Part shown: positions 60,650-64,000 of the stretch, piece after piece | Position numbering within the stretch: the stretch's first letter is position 1 | Layout of the letters: each line of letters begins with the position of its first letter | Source of the DNA: Archegozetes longisetosus | Lineage: Eukaryota > Arthropoda > Arachnida > Sarcoptiformes > Trhypochthoniidae | Reading direction: 5' to 3' | DNA length: 64,000 nt | NCBI GenBank assembly: GCA_018873245.2 | Contig: JAEMBT020000002.1 | Location: forward strand, 5,844,001-5,908,000 | The notes under the pieces: generated by a model | What the model saw: the letters and a program-made list of their open reading frames with translations, nothing else | Database searches by the model: none | Told to the model about the DNA's origin: nothing | Position numbers and translations under genes: made by a program

Positions 60650-63115
60650 ATGAAGCCTAAAAAGATCTCTAAAAAAATTCAAATTAAAGCCGCTATATTG
60701 GAAAGTAAACAACATTTTGCTCATAAATCTGGAAAAATTATTCCCGCAAGAATTCAAACCAATAATATTGATTGTAGTTGTGAAATAAAATGTAAAACAA
60801 TTCTGAGTGATGAACAAAAACGATAGTTTTTTAATCGTTATAATTCATTAAAAAGTCATGAGCAGCAATACTTTTTTCTCAAATCTATGGTAATTCCAGT
60901 CACAAATACTGGAAAGAAGATTCAGAAATTTGAGTATTTCATTGAGACCCAATCAGAGAAAATTGAGGTAAAAATTCTATTTATAAAGTATTGTATAGCT
61001 TAGAAGATATAAATTTTTCAACATTTTGATTTGAATAAAATCTTGTTGAAGTTTTGAATTTTTTCATGTACAAGGTTCAACAAGATCTTTTGCAAAGGGT
61101 ACAGCAAAAAGTACTTAATCTATAATTTTGAAGTGAATTTTATTAAATATGTTATAAAGATGAGAATAAAAGCTACAAGTTTAATATTCGGTATAGCCAC
61201 CGTTTTCGTAAAATGCATCTTTAAGCCTTTTTTGATACTATAAAAGCAGCGTTCAAGTGATTCTGTATCAATTAAGCGGGGGTTTTCATGTCCCGACCAT
61301 TACAGAGGGTATCAACAATTATAAAAACATGTTGAAATAAAAATCTTATTTGTATTCACGCTATATGGTCAGCTAATATTAAGTCGAGATGTGTCTTGAA
61401 GCGCAAGTTTCAAAATTTTTATTTTGAATTTTAACTGCATGAGTTATTTCCCTTTTGATTGTATTTCAGAAATAGCACGTTAATTTACTTATATCATCGA
61501 TAGTCTTTTGCCGTACCCCCTTGCAAAAGCTTTTGTTAAACCCTCTACATACAGAAATTTTAGTTTTTGAAAATTATTTGATAACTAGGATATTTTAAGT
61601 TTAATTATAATTCTTAGCTTCACAATAACGTTATTCGAGTTAAAGTCTGTCAAAAAGTATTTTTGGGAATTCTCGGCATCAAAATAAGCGCCTTAAGACG
61701 AAAGATATTAAAAAATCGTATGAATTCTAATGATATGAGAGGCAAACATAATTCTAGACCTAATAAAACACCTTATATAGCACGTGAAGATGTAAAAGAC
61801 CTAATAATATCACTACCGACTGAGCAAACACATAATGGGAAAAATAAAAACAAAAAATATTTATCAACTGAATTCGGGAGCGTCGCTAATATCTATAGAC
61901 TTTTTTTAGATTTATATCCAGAACACAAAACTGATGTTTCGTATACAGTGTTTTCTCAAATATTCAAAACTTATGAGATATCTATTAAAAAGCCAAGAGT
62001 TGATATATGCGAAGTTTGTGACAAATTGAGAATTCAAATCATTAATTACCAGAAAAACAAAGAAATTGAATCAATGAATGAGATAAAAAAAAGAACTACT
62101 GTTGCATGAGAATGAGGCTCAAAAGTTTTATTATTATAAAAACGAGATCAAAAATAAGCTTTTAAACGATATAACGCAAGCTGCAATTTGCTACGACTTT
62201 CAAAAAAATCTTCAATTGCCTAAGACTAACGTTTCAGTCGAGTATTATTTACGAAAATTTTATTGTTATAATTTTGGAATACATGACTTGAAATCTAATA
62301 AAGCGGTTATGTATTTGTATCCTGAGAATTTTGCAAAAAAGGGTTCCAATGAAGTTATTTCGTTCATTAATTACTATATTAATAATACTTTGAGTAGTGA
62401 TGTGAAGATTTTGCATATTTTTTCGGATAATTGTTTTTCTCAAAATAAAAACAAGTTCTTATGGGCATTTTATAAGCATATCACAATATGTGGCAAGCTC
62501 AATAAAATTATTATCTATTATCCAAATCCTGGTCACTCACGTATGGAAATAGATGGAGATTTTGGACGGATTGAAGGCAATAAAAAGCATTATGAAAAAG
62601 TTTATTCTCCCTCAGAATATGAGCGAATTATTAAAAACACGGGCATTGAAAACCCCTTCGAAGTGATTTCAGTAAATTATTCAAATTCTTATTACTCTCA
62701 TTCTAATAATAAAGTTGTAAAAGTTTATAAATATAAGGAAAAGTTGAGTAAAATTGTGAAAACTCAGATAAATCATTGTAAGAATGTAAGAAAAATAGAG
62801 TTCACTCGAAAAGATATTAAAATTTCTTTTTCGTTGAGTGAAAATTGTGAACAAGAATTGGAAATTTTCAAACCAAACACCGACTTTACAAACTTTGATA
62901 ATATTTTTAATGATATTGATCTCGCGTATGAAAAACCTCTGCCTATATCTCGCGAAAAGCTTTTGGACATTTATAAGATTCTTGAATACGTTCCTAAAAC
63001 AGTCAATTCAAAATTTTATGATACACTATACAGTTTGGACGATAATTCTTGTACAACAAGTCAGAAATTATTACACGATCTGTTCGATAAAAACAATAAA
63101 AAAATTAAGAAATGA
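60650..63115 (+). pseudogene. DUF7869-like putative DDE/D transposase, two exons, two lesions
   Basis: Exon 1 60650..60967 (phase 0, donor GTAAAA) and exon 2 61618..63115 (acceptor TTCTTAG) would give about 600 residues. N-terminal C-x-C-x3-C (DCSCEIKCKTILSDEQ); VIRVKVCQKVFLGILGI at the exon 2 start; then KKPRVDICEVCDKLR, an H-rich helix (LLHENEAQKFYYYK) and the core. In the core D occurs in AAICYDFQKNLQLP, D in ILHIFSDNCFSQNKNKF and D/E in HSRMEIDGDFGRIE, an RNase H-like arrangement. This pattern matches a protein family abundant in arthropod genomes that I know as DUF7869; the name is from memory. Lesions: TAG at 60824-60826, where Q is expected, and a frame change in a run of eight A at 62084-62092, which seven A would restore. 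Confidence 0.65.
61067..61549 (-). mobile_element. Tc1-like deletion derivative nested in the intron
   Basis: Ends TGTACAAGGTTCAACAAGAT and inverted TGTAGAGGGTTTAACAAAAG, with a TA after the right end. On the minus strand near 61185-61240 the residues KRLKDAFYENGGYTEY then stop are a Tc1 transposase C-terminus. Without it the host intron would be about 170 bp. Confidence 0.65.
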
Positions 63116-63639
63116 GTCAAAATGTAATAAAAAACTAAAAAATAGGTAAATTTTAAATGTTAAACTGTGTCAGATGTATAAGTTTGTGATTTTTGAGAAC
63201 AAATTTTTTTTGATTATATTTAATGTGCAGTAAATATGAAGTTTCCTACTTATTAACTCAATAAATATTTCTTAAACTCAAAACTCAATGATATGAACTT
63301 GTAATGTGTCAACTCTGACAAATATGGAATAATTAAGTTGAAGTCAGTATTCGGTTAACTTTGTATTGAGTCAAACGCTGAATAAAGTTTAAAATGTAAT
63401 TATAAGCCCTTTTGCTTTTTCAAACAAGTAGAGAAGTACTTTTCGACTTTAATGCTTGATATGTTCTTATAATTAGAGTTTTTGAATAAACAACCTATTC
63501 AATAAATTTTTTTAGATAATAACCTGATAAAAATCTAAAGTAATGTACTTATTGGGTTGATTTTACTAGTAAATACAAGTTTTCATTATTTTTCTTTTTT
63601 CCACGACAAACTAATTGAAAATAAATCATTTCAATAGTG

Positions 63640-64000
63640 AAGTCGCAAATAACGCTCAAGCTATTGTGTTATTCAGCACAATCACAATTCCGAAGCAGAA
63701 TAAGTCATCGATTACTATAAATAAAAGATTTCAACGCTTAATAAGTTTGATATCATCTTCATTTGTTTGATTTTTTATTAATTTCTTTTATATTTGTCTA
63801 ATCAAAAGTAACGTTTTGAATGAGACGCTAATTAATTATTGTAGAAATACTTTTATACAAATAATTCATTAATTCATTGTTTGTGCTATGAGGAGAGCAT
63901 GGCTTTTGCGATAAAAGCATTAAAGTTCTTAATTAGAATATGTGTTCGCATATATCTATTAGGTGATTTCATAATGGACTTCAAACTTTTTTCAATATTA
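63640..64000 (+). repeat. inverted partial copy of the duplicated segment
   Basis: Matches, inverted, 32914-33080 and 27390-27449 of copy A as one uninterrupted sequence, including the pre-insertion gypsy target (TACAATAATTAATTAGCGTC on the minus strand). It runs to the window edge. Confidence 0.7.

Larger units (their letters stand above)
60377..63458 (+). mobile_element. putative DNA transposon with DUF7869-like protein (element 1)
   Basis: Ends CAAGCATAAAAGTCGAAAAG at 60377 and the inverse of CAAGCATTAAAGTCGAAAAG ending at 63458; arms about 60 bp up to AAAAGG-CTTA. ATAT flanks both sides (60373-60376, 63459-63462). 3082 bp with one two-exon gene and a nested Tc1 derivative in its intron. 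Confidence 0.75.

Overview
The window is a eukaryotic, strongly AT-rich (by eye about 70% A+T) stretch. Genes are sparse, introns are spliced GT-AG, and transposon debris is abundant. The elements present (Ty3/gypsy with a 17.6/297-type primer site, Tc1/mariner, hAT, Merlin) and the compact genes of small secreted and membrane proteins suggest an arthropod. A mite-like chelicerate is my guess, not something the sequence proves. I found no rRNA, tRNA or CRISPR.

Layout. 1-8.7 kb: a BTB-domain gene, two secreted leucine-rich-repeat (LRR) genes on the minus strand and a four-helix membrane protein, with hAT relics between them. 8.9-12.2 kb: a run of short non-autonomous elements (two hATs with perfect 8-bp target duplications, one Tc1-like, one palindromic element). 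13-18.1 kb: pyrroline-5-carboxylate reductase, a five-exon type I membrane protein that I can reconstruct in full, and a two-exon four-helix membrane protein. 19-24 kb: hAT fragments and a 1.7-kb inverted-repeat element with a solo LTR nested in one arm.

24-53 kb is dominated by one segment of about 3.5 kb present three times: copy A 24-27.4 plus 32.9-33.5 kb, copy B 38.2-41.7 kb, copy C inverted at 49.3-52.9 kb. Each copy carries a two-exon tetraspan-like gene. Further pieces lie at 35.8-36.3 kb and 63.6-64 kb. Copy A is a pseudogene; B and C are open. Different transposons landed in each copy, so the copies act as natural empty sites for one another. The main insertion is a 5.46-kb Ty3/gypsy element (27450-32913) with two 419-bp LTRs that look identical, a tRNA-Ser-type primer site, an extra ORF before gag, and a canonical -1 slippery heptamer directly before the gag stop. 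41.9-48.8 kb holds a foldback element, an element with inverted minisatellite ends, and a nearly complete Merlin transposon.

53-64 kb holds Tc1/mariner derivatives and, at 59.6-63.5 kb, two related elements lying head to tail. They share one ATAT target copy, and the larger encodes a DUF7869-like protein with a putative DDE/D catalytic core. I regard this pair as the most novel item. Several otherwise clean coding regions (P5CR, an LRR gene, Merlin, the DUF7869 gene) are broken by single-base length differences in homopolymers. This may be an assembly artefact rather than biology.
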